A DNA stretch of 64,000 nucleotides, taken from contig JAJCYY010000001.1 of NCBI GenBank assembly GCA_029262735.1, forward strand, positions 62,001 through 126,000. Reading direction: 5' to 3'. Below are positions 55,587 through 64,000 of the stretch, in pieces (positions within the stretch are counted from its first letter, which is position 1; each line of letters starts with the position of its first letter). The position numbers and the translations under genes are program-made. This DNA comes from Chloroflexota bacterium. GTDB taxonomy: Bacteria > Chloroflexota > Dehalococcoidia > Lucifugimonadales > Lucifugimonadaceae. Under the pieces are notes generated by a model, which worked only from the letters and a program-made list of their open reading frames with translations, made no database searches and was not told the DNA's origin.

Positions 55587-57077
55587 ATGCCACGAATACT
55601 GTTGACCGGTTGTGAGCAGGAAATTTCCACCTTCAATCCGGTAGAGTGCGACTACGATCGCTTCACGATCCTGCGAGGCGATGAAGTCGTCGAAGAGAAC
55701 CGCGGCAAGAACAGCACTATCGGCGGCGCTGTAGCCGCGCTCGAGTCATCCGGTTGCGAACTCGTTCCAACCTGGCACGCCCAGGGCGATGCAGCCGGCC
55801 CACTGGCACACAGTGACTTCATGCGCATGGCGTCTGAGTTCCTGGAAGCGTTGAAGCCGCACGCGGGAAAGGTCGACGGCGCCTACTTCTCTTTACACGG
55901 CTCAATGGGCACACCGGATGAGTTGGATCCCGAGGGCTATCTGTTGCAGGAAGCCAGGAAGATCCTTGGCGAGTCTGTGCCGATAGTCATATCTCTCGAC
56001 CTTCACGGCGTGCTGACGGCTCGAATGATGACCCACTCCGATGCCGTCGTTTCCTATCACACATACCCGCACGTCGATTTCGTTGATACCGGCAGGCGCG
56101 CCGCAGCACTGCTCCTTCGGATTGTCAACGACGGCGCGAAACCGGTCGGCGTGCGCGTGCGCATTCCGACGCTCGTCAGGGGCAATGAGTTGATCACCGA
56201 GAAGGGTCTTTTTGGGGCGCAGATTCGCTACGCAAAGCGGCTACAGGTAGATGCGAGCGTACTTTCGGCCGGTTTTTTGATCTGCAATCCGTTCACAGAT
56301 GTACCGGAACTGTGTTCGCAGGCTTTCGTTTACACCGACGCAGACGAAACGCTGGCGGTAAGTGGCGCGACTACGATGGCGAACGAGTTCTGGCCGAACC
56401 GGGCCAGTATGCAGTCCAGTTTTATCGGTCTGAAGGAAGCGGTTTCGCGAGCAGCGTCGATGGATGGTCCAGTCGCGCTGACCGATGCTGCCGACGCAAC
56501 CAGCTCTGGTGCGTCGGGCAACTCGAACGCAATCGTTGCGGAGATGATCAGGCAAGCTTACCCACACAGCGTGCTTGCGCCGATAACCGACCCGCAGCTG
56601 GCCCAGTTAGCACACAGCGGTGGAGTCGGCTCCACGATTCAGGCAAGCGTCGGCGGATCTCTGGATCCGCGTTACACGCCAATCGAAATGGACATGGAGG
56701 TGCTCTCTCTGTCCGACTCACCGTTTGACCTGGAAACCTGGGTGTTCAGGCAGTTCCCTGGCAAGTCAGCAGTTTTACGGGCCGGGATCTACACCATCGT
56801 GGTTACCGAGAATCCTGTGATGTACGTCGACCGTGCAGTGTTCCTTACGAACGGACTTGATCCGAAAGAGTTCCACTCGACTGTCGTCAAGTCGCCGCAC
56901 TGTGAGCCGCAATTTTACGACGACTGGGTCGAGGCGAATCTTAATGTCGACGCACCCGGTGCCACGTCAGCGAATTTGCCCTCGCTCGGCCACACGATCT
57001 GCGCTCGCCCGATGTTCCCAATGGAACAGGACACCGATTTCACACCGAGACCTGAGCGCTTTTCACGCCACGATTAG
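55587..57077 (+). CDS. M81 family metallopeptidase (MlrC/microcystinase C-like)
   Basis: A 496-aa protein matching the two-domain MlrC family. N-terminal metallopeptidase half: GCEQEISTFNPV, AYFSLHGSMGTPDELDPEG, VISLDLHGVLTARM, and the metal His in SYHTYPHVDFVDTGRRAA. C-terminal half: LTDAADATSSGASGNSN and KSPHCEPQFYDDW. Zn-dependent hydrolysis of small or cyclic-derived peptides is known for MlrC. It overlaps by 4 bases the end of the opposing phage-like module. Confidence 0.88.
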   Translation: MPRILLTGCEQEISTFNPVECDYDRFTILRGDEVVEENRGKNSTIGGAVAALESSGCELVPTWHAQGDAAGPLAHSDFMRMASEFLEALKPHAGKVDGAYFSLHGSMGTPDELDPEGYLLQEARKILGESVPIVISLDLHGVLTARMMTHSDAVVSYHTYPHVDFVDTGRRAAALLLRIVNDGAKPVGVRVRIPTLVRGNELITEKGLFGAQIRYAKRLQVDASVLSAGFLICNPFTDVPELCSQAFVYTDADETLAVSGATTMANEFWPNRASMQSSFIGLKEAVSRAASMDGPVALTDAADATSSGASGNSNAIVAEMIRQAYPHSVLAPITDPQLAQLAHSGGVGSTIQASVGGSLDPRYTPIEMDMEVLSLSDSPFDLETWVFRQFPGKSAVLRAGIYTIVVTENPVMYVDRAVFLTNGLDPKEFHSTVVKSPHCEPQFYDDWVEANLNVDAPGATSANLPSLGHTICARPMFPMEQDTDFTPRPERFSRHD

Positions 57078-57433
57078 AAGTTAAAGATCGTACCGCCCGC
57101 GGCAACGTCCGATCTCCTGCCGGGCAACTGGAGAAGGGCGCGTCTCGGGTCAAACTGTTCAGTCAGGAACTGGTTGAACGTCAGGGTCGGCTCATCGCCA
57201 GAACGGATCTGGCTGCCAAGCACTCCAAGGAACCTGTTGAAAGTCGGTGTGAACAGACTTTGAAACTGAAGCTGCTGACCAGGTGATGCATCGAACGGAG
57301 ATATCGACTGAAACAGCGTTCGTTCGCCGATGTCAGTCCCTTCAAGCAACCTGAGAAACGCCTCTTGCACCTCCGAGTCGATCAACGACTGATCGAAGTC
57401 GTCTTGCTGATCTGTAATCTGCTGGTTAACCAT
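57074..57433 (-). CDS. Phage-module hypothetical protein (119 aa)
   Basis: An acidic, Gln/Phe/Leu-rich protein with no recognised domain. The C-terminal PTLTFNQFLTEQFDP...LLQLP is faintly similar to the end of the upstream 283-aa protein (NPDINFLEFARQQNLLP), suggesting related structural proteins. AGGA lies near the ATG. Last gene of the minus-strand module, convergent with the M81 gene. Confidence 0.55.
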   Translation of the reverse strand: MVNQQITDQQDDFDQSLIDSEVQEAFLRLLEGTDIGERTLFQSISPFDASPGQQLQFQSLFTPTFNRFLGVLGSQIRSGDEPTLTFNQFLTEQFDPRRALLQLPGRRSDVAAGGTIFNF

Positions 57434-57481
57434 TCAAAATCCTGTTCGTCACTCGTGTTGCCGATCTACAGCCCGGGAGAT

Positions 57482-58330
57482 TCAAACTGGCAAGAGGTTT
57501 TGCTGCCGTGCGAACTCCAGGAAATTAATATCAGGATTGCTTTCCGCAAGTTGACGTTCCAGCTCTCGAAAAAGACGGGCGTTTGAAGGCAGGAGGCGAG
57601 ATCCAACGAACGATCCGAAGCGGTCGGCCGCCGCCGCCTTGGCAAGCCTGAAGACGTCCGCAGCATTCCCCCGTCCCCGGCTCGTTGCCACATCCGGATT
57701 CTGCAGACTCTGAAACGTCAGCAGTTGCTCCGCGTCCAGATCTCCGCCCACACTGCGGGCCAGCAAATCTTGAAATGTTTCTGCCGCGATGTCGAGGTCA
57801 CCGAATCGGTCCCTGAAAAACAGCTGCAACGCGCCCGGGTCCTGGCCGATCGGGTCAATTGAGCCGGTCAGTGAGCCGATCCGCGCAACCGGTGCCAGCG
57901 TATCGAAGCGCTCACCGACGGTGCTTCCAAGCACGCCTTCGGGGTCCAATCCCAGCTCTGCTACTGCGTTCTGGAAGCTTGCGAACGGGAACGACTGGAC
58001 ATCGATCGGCAGGTCCGTGATCCCGTTGGACGGCTCCGTTTCCTCCGGGTCCGATCCAGGTTCCTCTTTGTCATCGGGCTCATCCCGTGCAACCACAATA
58101 GCGAGCGTCTTTACGAACGCGTTTAGATCGCCTAACTGGCTCCGTTGAAGCAGTTCCAGGAAGTCTGGATCTGTTTCGAGCAAGAATTCCGGAGTGCTTA
58201 CGATTTCAACACTTGCCGTCGACCCAAACCTCGAGTTCAAAATGGCCCGCGCCGCAGATGTACTGGCCGATTCGACCCGAAAGAATCTCGGTACACCGCT
58301 TGCGCCCAACACTTTGCCCACAAAAATCAT
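57482..58330 (-). CDS. Phage-module hypothetical protein (about 282 aa)
   Basis: ATG 58330 with GGAGG 6 nt upstream. N-terminal 60 residues form a beta-rich part (MIFVGKVLGASGVPRFFRVE), followed by an acidic Glu/Asp/Pro linker (residues 109-127) and an alpha-helical C-terminus rich in Ala/Leu/Phe/Gln. No family is recognised. Position directly after the portal-like gene would fit a scaffold, connector or minor structural protein, but this is inference. Confidence 0.55.
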   Translation of the reverse strand: MIFVGKVLGASGVPRFFRVESASTSAARAILNSRFGSTASVEIVSTPEFLLETDPDFLELLQRSQLGDLNAFVKTLAIVVARDEPDDKEEPGSDPEETEPSNGITDLPIDVQSFPFASFQNAVAELGLDPEGVLGSTVGERFDTLAPVARIGSLTGSIDPIGQDPGALQLFFRDRFGDLDIAAETFQDLLARSVGGDLDAEQLLTFQSLQNPDVATSRGRGNAADVFRLAKAAAADRFGSFVGSRLLPSNARLFRELERQLAESNPDINFLEFARQQNLLPV

Positions 58331-58397
58331 CACTCACCTCCAGGTCTCACGGTGATCCACTTAACAGTTCGCAACCATTTGCGGACTCAATGCCTAT

Positions 58398-60569
58398 TCA
58401 AGAGACAGTGCTGGTCAACGGTTCGCCGTCGGCACCCACAAGACCCGACTGCATACGTCCAGCGGATGCAGCCGTGTGCACCTTCTCGGGACCGGGCTCA
58501 TTGCCAACGCCAGCAGCCTGGGCAAATGGAATTGCGCCATTAGCCGGGTTGCGAGCGTGGTTGAACCTCGGAACCTCGTCAAGCGGATTGGGACTGAAAA
58601 GCGTGCCGCCCTCCGGCGCTGCGAGATCGCGACTCGCCAGATCGCTGAGAAGTGAATTCAGAGAAGGTAGGCCGCCTTCCGGTGAATCCGACAGCCCGTT
58701 TTCAGCCTGCTCTGAGAGAAGCCGACGAACAGCCGTCTGCCCTTCCACCTGCCTTTGCAGATGCAGGACCTGTAGCCTGTCAAACCAGATCGCTCCCAAC
58801 GCATGGTCACCGTCTTTGATTGCCGCCAGGAACATACCCATCGCCTGTGCAAGCGGATCTTGAGAGAACGCCTGCGCCTCCCGGTTCTGAGTCCGGATCT
58901 GGCGATGTGACTGCATCTTCAGGACACGTTCTCGCACCCACTCAAGTGATGCCAGGGGTTCTCCATTGAGAGTTGGCTGCATCGCCATCTGGGCGACGGT
59001 CCAGCGAGTCACTTCATCTTCCGGCAGAGCCAGTGACATTGAGACTTCGATCGGGTCGTGCCCGGCGATGATTTCCGGTGAAATCACCCGGTTGGCAAAG
59101 CGATGGTTGTCGAACCGTCTGCCGGAGACGCTAATCGGATTGAATGCGCCGGTCTCGTACTGGGCAACGAGGTTCTCCAGGCAGCCTTCGATGCAGCGTG
59201 CAACCGCTCTCATCCGCGGCAGTACACGGTGCTCGAGATTGTTGCCCAGCTGCCTGAGAGCTACGGACGATAACGGCTTATCCAACAGGCCGAACGCCTG
59301 TGGAGGAAGTCCACCCGCCACGGAATCTTTCTGCAATTGCTGGATCAGTAGAGCGGCCGCGCCGTTGATGTCGGACTCAGGAAAACTCTGAACATCCTCC
59401 TGGTTTGCCGTCGAAAGGTTTATCTCTGCGCCCTTGTCGTTGGCGCCGTCATCGAGGGATTTCGTGCCATCGAGAGAGAAGACCTTCTTGCGAGGATCGG
59501 ACGCCTTGCCCGTGAGATCGAGCACGTATGATGCCGCACGGTTCAGCCTGTCCCAGACCCCGCGGTTTTCAGCAAAGATGCTTTCACCGAAGTGCATGTC
59601 GGGAGCAGCTTCAGTCTCGGTTGGCGCGAGCATCGGTTGTGGACCTACTGGCGCAACGACGATTGGGAACGAGAGCATGTGCAGGTTGTGCGGCGGGCGG
59701 GCCCACTGGCCGTCGATGATCGTGCCCGCGATGTATATGAACGGGTGACGACGGAATGGATCCGTCGAGGTGATCTCGAAATCGGGATTCTCCTCTCGCG
59801 AGAAGTACTCGAACACATCGACGCCTTCATCATCGCCGGCCGAAGGCGCGCGCTCGAACTCGAACTGCGGGAACTCCTCTCGCACCTCGGCCACTGTACG
59901 TCGCAAGCGATGCGCCGCCCAGAGAGGCTCTTCGACGCCGGGCTGAACAAACAGGTGGCGCGGGTCCAGTGGAAGGATGTCCTCAAAGGTTTCACCGTTC
60001 GGTCTTTTTCGCAGAACAGCGCGTGCAGCGGCAAACCGACCTCGGACAACTGTAAAGAAGGAGAGAGCGTCTACGATTGGCGGATGACCGAGCCGACGAT
60101 GACGTCTCTCGACGTTGTTGAGCATGCCAATTGCAAGTTGCTCTGCCTGGTCATTCGCCGACTCTTGGGGCTCTCCTGCTTCATCATTCGGGGCGCGGAC
60201 CACGAGCTCCGTCGCCGTGATGAAGGAGATCACTTTTTCGGCCAGCACCCGCGGCTCGTTCGTCGTGTAAATGTCCTCGGGAGACAGAGCGTCGGTCAGG
60301 TCTGGCTGCCAGCGGTCGAGCGTGTACAGGGAGTAGTCGGTGTCCATTCGATCGTGGACGGTTGAAAGGCTCTGAAATTTTTGCTGGATGCGTCCGCTGA
60401 TCTCGTCGCCGCGGCCTGCGAGCACCTTCATGTGGATATCGACGAGAGATACGGAGTCAGCGTGAACACTGCCACGCGTTTGACGGGTTGAGTCGCCGCC
60501 GGCTGCTGGACGGCCTCCACCGGAAGTCGTGGTCGAGCTTTCTCGGGCGTGTTGGATCTCAGTAGCCAA
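58398..60569 (-). CDS. Phage portal (head-tail connector)-like protein
   Basis: TTG 60569 with AGGAG 8 nt upstream gives 723 aa; a longer frame to 60629 lacks a site. Features matching large portal proteins: N-terminal helix region with NEPRVLAEKVISFIT, a central stretch FVQPGVEEPLWAAHRLRRTVAEVREEFP, EYFSREENPDFEI, IAGTIIDGQWARPPH, and a long helical stem region (GGLPPQAFGLLDKPLSSVALRQLGNNLEHRVLP, RMRAVARCIEGCLENLV) typical of the portal clip/stem. C-terminal 150 residues are low-complexity Ser/Gly/Pro-rich. No terminase or capsid gene is adjacent in the window. Call is from pattern and should be verified by profile search. Confidence 0.62.
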   Translation of the reverse strand: MATEIQHARESSTTTSGGGRPAAGGDSTRQTRGSVHADSVSLVDIHMKVLAGRGDEISGRIQQKFQSLSTVHDRMDTDYSLYTLDRWQPDLTDALSPEDIYTTNEPRVLAEKVISFITATELVVRAPNDEAGEPQESANDQAEQLAIGMLNNVERRHRRLGHPPIVDALSFFTVVRGRFAAARAVLRKRPNGETFEDILPLDPRHLFVQPGVEEPLWAAHRLRRTVAEVREEFPQFEFERAPSAGDDEGVDVFEYFSREENPDFEITSTDPFRRHPFIYIAGTIIDGQWARPPHNLHMLSFPIVVAPVGPQPMLAPTETEAAPDMHFGESIFAENRGVWDRLNRAASYVLDLTGKASDPRKKVFSLDGTKSLDDGANDKGAEINLSTANQEDVQSFPESDINGAAALLIQQLQKDSVAGGLPPQAFGLLDKPLSSVALRQLGNNLEHRVLPRMRAVARCIEGCLENLVAQYETGAFNPISVSGRRFDNHRFANRVISPEIIAGHDPIEVSMSLALPEDEVTRWTVAQMAMQPTLNGEPLASLEWVRERVLKMQSHRQIRTQNREAQAFSQDPLAQAMGMFLAAIKDGDHALGAIWFDRLQVLHLQRQVEGQTAVRRLLSEQAENGLSDSPEGGLPSLNSLLSDLASRDLAAPEGGTLFSPNPLDEVPRFNHARNPANGAIPFAQAAGVGNEPGPEKVHTAASAGRMQSGLVGADGEPLTSTVS

Positions 60570-60749
60570 ACCTGACGCTCCTATACGCAATGTTTTGCGT
60601 TCTACTCTGCAACGACGCGTGGCCCGCAATTAGTGGGCGATGTTGCTGTGCCTGTGACTTCAGGCTAGTTCAGTGGAATACGCGAACAAAGCGCGCTGTC
60701 ATGCTGTCGAAAAGCTGGCTGAATCCGGATTCAAGCATTCCGGAACCGG

Positions 60750-61835
60750 CTAAATCGCCTTCGGCTCCGGAACATCCCAATCCCGACTCAGGTAGTCAGC
60801 GGGGAGCCTCAGGTCCGGAAGTTGCGGAGCCCGGTGATCGATGCCGCCGGTGATCGCAAGCCAGTGCTGATTGTCTTTGACCATGCCGAGAGCGCCGTTC
60901 AACTCGGCGCCCGATCGTTCCTGGAGAGCGTTCAGGTTCGCCGACCTGCGGTCAAACACAGACTGGATCTTCGCTCTGATCTCTTCGTTTACCTGAGTCG
61001 GATGTTCTTCTGCGATTGCTGACAGTTGAGAAGCCCAGAACTTGAGCTCCGCCTTCATGCTGTTGCACGTGTTGATGTTTGCCCACGCCTCGGTGTACTT
61101 GGCCTTCCAGAACTGAAGCCGCTCAAAGGCGTGGTCTGACAGGTCCGTCTCGGCTACGGCATAAAGTCTGCCCTTGAGCAGCGCAGAGCCATCGGGGATA
61201 TCAACTGAGATCCCCGCCTCTTCCAGCCGTCCGAGCCAGTATTCGACGCACGCCTTCTGGTGGATGTACTCATCCATACTTGTCAGGTTCACGCCGTAGA
61301 CGTGCAACTTGCCAATCGTTCTGCCAAGCACACTGTGCTCGTACCACGCTAGAGCAAGCTGATAGGCAAACGTCGACGTGAGGTAGCTTCGATCAGCCGC
61401 CGTCGAAATTTCCTCTATCGGATAGCGTTTCGAGTTGGGCACATCGGGATCCGTCGACTGCATCCATATAGTGCCGTCGAACGACGCAAGGAAGTCCAGG
61501 TGTTCCCTGGGACGACCAAAGTAGCCTGTCGGCGGCTTCCCGGCAGATGACCAGTTGCGTGGATGCATCTGGAACCAGTATGTCGCTCGTGCGCGCGTTT
61601 TCGGACCTTTCGGGCCAAAAATGAAGACGTGAGCCATGTTGATTGCCCAGATCTCAGTAGATTCGGGCAGATCGAAAACCATGTCACGTGTCTCTTCAGC
61701 GTAGCCAAGCAAGCAGACCTCACGAGGCGCGGAAGCGTCGGAGTCAGATTGGACCTTGGTCGAATTTGTGACACTGACCTTTTTTGGCGTCTTAAGTGAC
61801 ACACCGGACTGCTCAGACGTCTTCGCTTCGATCAC
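60750..61835 (-). CDS. Phage-associated Rossmann-like protein of unknown function
   Basis: GTG 61835 with GGAGG 6 nt upstream gives 361 aa; the longer frame to 61952 is not preferred. After a polar tail of about 50 residues comes REVCLLGYAEETRDMVFDL, EIWAINMAHVF, YWFQMHPRNW, PNSKRYPIEEIS, YLTSTFAYQLALAWYE, KLHVYGVNLTSMDEYIHQKAC and GISVDIPDGSALLKGRLYA. This order is one I have seen in many uncharacterised phage proteins, probably a Rossmann-like sugar or nucleotide-binding fold. The C-terminal 120 residues are helical. Function not known. Confidence 0.6.
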   Translation of the reverse strand: MIEAKTSEQSGVSLKTPKKVSVTNSTKVQSDSDASAPREVCLLGYAEETRDMVFDLPESTEIWAINMAHVFIFGPKGPKTRARATYWFQMHPRNWSSAGKPPTGYFGRPREHLDFLASFDGTIWMQSTDPDVPNSKRYPIEEISTAADRSYLTSTFAYQLALAWYEHSVLGRTIGKLHVYGVNLTSMDEYIHQKACVEYWLGRLEEAGISVDIPDGSALLKGRLYAVAETDLSDHAFERLQFWKAKYTEAWANINTCNSMKAELKFWASQLSAIAEEHPTQVNEEIRAKIQSVFDRRSANLNALQERSGAELNGALGMVKDNQHWLAITGGIDHRAPQLPDLRLPADYLSRDWDVPEPKAI

Positions 61836-62438
61836 CGTTCGCCTCCTGTTTGGCCAATGCAACAAATGCTGTTTCGCATTTTGCCTTGCAATTGCGCCTA
61901 CGCAGACACCGCCATGTCTCTCGCGAGCGGTTCGACCAGGGACAGGTAGCAACCCGAATTATCCGGGGTACTTTGGATCACAGAGTCGAAGACGCGACTC
62001 GGACCGCCGGTCAGCCACACCATGAGTCCGTGAACGACTCATGCCTGATCTTCAGCAACAAATGGCAACTCGTCGCAGTGCCGACGCTCACTCACTCCGT
62101 GGCGTAAGAACCGACCATATGAACGTGGCCGGATCCAACACATCTCGTCAATTCACTACAAGGCCAGCCGCCGAATAGGAACGTTGTTTGAAGAATCGAA
62201 TACTCTCAGTGACCCAGGCCAGATCGCTGTATCTCAAACGCATTGCGGAAGCCAAGTGCTCCAATTCAATGGATGCCCGCCAGCAGGCCAATCGCGAGGT
62301 CAAACGTGCCGTGCGTGCGTTGCAACAGGCACAGATGAGTAGCCGCTTGAACAAACATCGTCAGTCAAGTATCTCGAGGCCATCTGACTGGAATGTCGAG
62401 TCGGTATAACCGCGGAGTTTGGCGAAAAATCTGCGAAA
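61836..62438. other. 603-bp interval within the phage-like module
   Basis: Contains only one doubtful plus-strand frame (62188-62409). Nothing else recognisable on either strand; no strong hairpin, tRNA or repeat was seen. Confidence 0.4.
62188..62409 (+). CDS. Doubtful 73-aa basic helical protein
   Basis: TTG-started plus-strand frame, opposite in direction to the rest of the module. The product is Arg/Lys/Ala/Gln-rich and would be alpha-helical (ARQQANREVKRAVRALQQAQ). No clear ribosome site. An overlapping minus-strand frame (62148-62354) is no better. Listed only as a possibility. Confidence 0.25.
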   Translation: MKNRILSVTQARSLYLKRIAEAKCSNSMDARQQANREVKRAVRALQQAQMSSRLNKHRQSSISRPSDWNVESV

Positions 62439-62879
62439 CTAGCCTGTGGGTGAGAACCCTGGCACGTAGATTTTGGGTGACTCACCTGAGCGCATACGCT
62501 TCGACCACTTTCGGTAGTCACGCCAGATGGCTGCGAGTTCGCGTCGAGCATCCCAGTTTTCGGGGTCAGCCATTTGCTCCGGTGTCAACCTGTTGCCACG
62601 AAGCTGAAGTCGTTCGGCAATCTTAGCCGCAGTCCGCTCGCTGACCCACGCAGCCAGGTCTTCGATCTGAGCCTCAGAAGCGCTTTCTTCGGCCAGGACG
62701 CCGAACATCTCGGACTCGCCCTTGAAGATCAGTCGGAACTCGTGCTTAAAGACCCGCTCAGCGTTCTCTGGCGCATAGCCAACAAGCCAGGACTGCACAT
62801 ATGTGACGCCGTCAGCTTCGACATATCCGGCTCGGTCATCAATTACCGCGCCGTCCGGTACGAAGATCTCAGGTTGCAA
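62439..62879 (-). CDS. Phage-module hypothetical protein (146 aa)
   Basis: TTG start with AGAGG just upstream. N-terminal half is beta-rich (EIFVPDGAVIDDRAGYVEAD, VTYVQSWLVGYAPENAERV), C-terminal half helical and charged (WVSERTAAKIAERLQLRGNR, AAIWRDYRKWSKRM). No family is recognised. First gene of the minus-strand module. Confidence 0.55.
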   Translation of the reverse strand: MQPEIFVPDGAVIDDRAGYVEADGVTYVQSWLVGYAPENAERVFKHEFRLIFKGESEMFGVLAEESASEAQIEDLAAWVSERTAAKIAERLQLRGNRLTPEQMADPENWDARRELAAIWRDYRKWSKRMRSGESPKIYVPGFSPTG

Positions 62880-62989
62880 AACCTCTCGCCTCCCGCATGT
62901 CCACCCGTAATAAACCTGTCTTTCAGGATCGAGCGTACTTTGCGGCAGCGGTCATTTCATCCCCGGTGACTGTGGCACAGCAGGCGGCG

Positions 62990-63706
62990 CTAGTAGCTCT
63001 GCTCAGAGCCGATCTTCGAAGCCTCGTCCCATGCTGCGCCAAGTGTTTCAGGTGACGCATTCGCAGCCTGGGCGGCCTTGATTACGATAGATTCCCGCTT
63101 TACCAACAATCGAGCGGCGTCAGGCAGTTTGGGCACCGCATCTATCGGAACCTCTATCGCGCCGTGTATGTCGGCGGCGATCAAGTCTCCGGGGCGGACC
63201 AGCACGCCACCGATGCCGATTGGCACGTTGAACTCAAGTGCGTGTACGTAACCGTGTGATACCAGCACTTCTTTGGCCCAGAACGGAAAGCCCATCTCCT
63301 CGGCTTCTCGCAAATCTCTCACACCACCGTCGGTGACCGCACCCACGCAACCAAGACCGAGCGCCGTGTTGCCCTGCACTTCGCCCCAGTAAGAGCCAAT
63401 TGTGTCCGGGTAATCAACATCGTGAAGCACCACCATTCGCGGTGCCGGAATCGAGGCGATTGCGTCCCAATAGTCGGATCGTCCCAACGCCTTCGGTGAG
63501 CGGTGTCTCGCCGAGATCAAGCCGGTCACGGCGTAGCCGACAACTGTCTTTGCCACCGGCGATATGCACCTGATCTCGGGTCGCAAAAATCCCTCGGTGC
63601 GGGGCCTGATATCCAGCTCCTCAAGGGCATTGGCAATTGTCGGGGTGTCCAGCTCAGCAAGAGCGGCAAGTTGTTCCGTTGTCAGAGGTGCTTTGGCGTC
63701 GGTCAT
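62990..63706 (-). CDS. RraA-like / 4-hydroxy-4-methyl-2-oxoglutarate aldolase-type protein
   Basis: A 238-aa RraA-fold protein: LAELDTPTIANALEEL, YWGEVQGNTALGLGCVGAVTDGGVRDLREAEEMGFPFWAK (substrate-binding G-x-V-T-D-G-G-x-R-D), and GVLVRPGDLIAADIHGAIEVP (metal Asp). Members either decarboxylate or cleave oxaloacetate/HMG-type acids or regulate RNase E; a catabolic aldolase fits this genome better. Nothing after it on the same strand within 110 bp. Confidence 0.86.
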   Translation of the reverse strand: MTDAKAPLTTEQLAALAELDTPTIANALEELDIRPRTEGFLRPEIRCISPVAKTVVGYAVTGLISARHRSPKALGRSDYWDAIASIPAPRMVVLHDVDYPDTIGSYWGEVQGNTALGLGCVGAVTDGGVRDLREAEEMGFPFWAKEVLVSHGYVHALEFNVPIGIGGVLVRPGDLIAADIHGAIEVPIDAVPKLPDAARLLVKRESIVIKAAQAANASPETLGAAWDEASKIGSEQSY

Positions 63707-64000
63707 CAGTGGGGTCCTCAGGAATTACTCGCTTATCGATCAGTACTAAGAAACAAAGTTCGGCTCAAGAGCGCGTAACGGTATCAGGAGGGCGGCTGTA
63801 CGCATAGCGTCTCGATGCTTCAGTCGGATAACAGAGCGATCATGTTGTGATATTCAGAAAAAGCCTTGCCAGCCCGGATCGCGGAGATACCAACAGGTAC
63901 TCCCGCAGTCATGATCGCCGCTTTGATCGCCGCTTTGATCGCCGTCGATTGTGGCAAGGACTTCGCGCCTGCATTAGATTTGTGCGCTCAGGGTCGAACC
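63707..64000. other. Right-edge region, no assignable gene
   Basis: No supported gene. A plus-strand frame (ATG 63911 to the edge) begins within a 12-bp tandem repeat and has no ribosome site. Confidence 0.35.
63913..63944. repeat. 12-bp tandem repeat (2.7 copies of GATCGCCGCTTT)
   Basis: Two full copies (63913-63924, 63925-63936) and the first eight bases of a third (63937-63944). Likely simple slippage; could be length-variable between strains. Confidence 0.8.

Noticed and set aside
62148-62354. 68-aa minus-strand frame in the phage-like module gap
   Set aside because: No ribosome site, Cys-rich composition typical of a reverse shadow, and overlap with an equally weak plus-strand frame.
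63911-64000. Partial plus-strand gene at the right edge
   Set aside because: Only 30 codons, starting inside a tandem repeat with no ribosome site.

Overview
The window looks like a chromosomal piece of a moderately GC-rich bacterium of the phylum Chloroflexota, most likely a Dehalococcoidia/SAR202-type lineage. This is an inference. It rests on the solitary 16S rRNA gene (no 23S, 5S or spacer tRNA beside it, the arrangement known from Dehalococcoides), on the gene content (family-5 peptide-type ABC systems, amidase, F420-type luciferase-like oxidoreductase, Gfo/Idh/MocA, SDR, RraA, FAH and M81 families typical of marine oligotrophic catabolism), and on frequent TTG/GTG starts. No alignment could be run, so the placement is tentative.

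Layout. 1-9.6 kb: arginyl-tRNA synthetase (cut by the window edge), a GatC-like/amidase pair, a SpoU methyltransferase, tRNA-Pro, a lone prepilin-type protein, prfB with a programmed +1 frameshift, a peptide-type ABC binding protein with two permeases, and a Nudix hydrolase. 9.6-22.9 kb: a GarR-like reductase with an HpaI/GarL-like aldolase, a serine beta-lactamase-like hydrolase, a GNAT-like/R3H-ATPase/thymidylate kinase run, pdxS-pdxT, an alpha/beta hydrolase, a phosphofructokinase with an unusual active site, and a Gfo/Idh/MocA pair followed by an SDR. 23-31 kb: a minus-strand catabolic run (LLM oxidoreductase, FAH protein, TIM-barrel isomerase, ABC binding protein, two permeases, aldo/keto reductase). 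31.2-36.6 kb: tRNA-Ile with a strong terminator inside a palindrome-rich tract, a cupin, an O-antigen-ligase-like membrane protein with a helical-repeat tail, and the stand-alone 16S unit with its own promoter, processing stem and terminator. 36.7-45.7 kb: a DinB-like protein, rhodanese, PfkB kinase, ahcY and metK (a SAM-cycle group), a phosphohexomutase, an MBL hydrolase, a degenerate response regulator and an SRPBCC protein.

45.8-48 kb resembles a phage-type control locus: two small Cys-rich/HTH genes divergent from an XRE-S24 repressor-like gene that is preceded by three operator-like palindromes. 48-57 kb holds an MFS exporter, two divergent uronate-dehydrogenase-like paralogues, a HAD dehalogenase-like protein, an APH-like kinase, an SDR, a DUF899 protein behind a TetR-type operator, and an M81 (MlrC) peptidase. 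57-62.9 kb is a minus-strand module of phage character (portal-like protein, a phage-associated Rossmann-like protein and small unknowns) with no terminase, capsid or integrase in view. RraA closes the window.

The observations I rate highest are the self-contained 16S transcription unit with a 317-nt trailer, the portal module plus repressor/operator locus, two genes that seem to lack an AUG/GUG/UUG start, a LuxR-type regulator that has lost most of its recognition domain and its phospho-acceptor, and the atypical phosphofructokinase. I did not find a CRISPR array, an insertion sequence or a known riboswitch.
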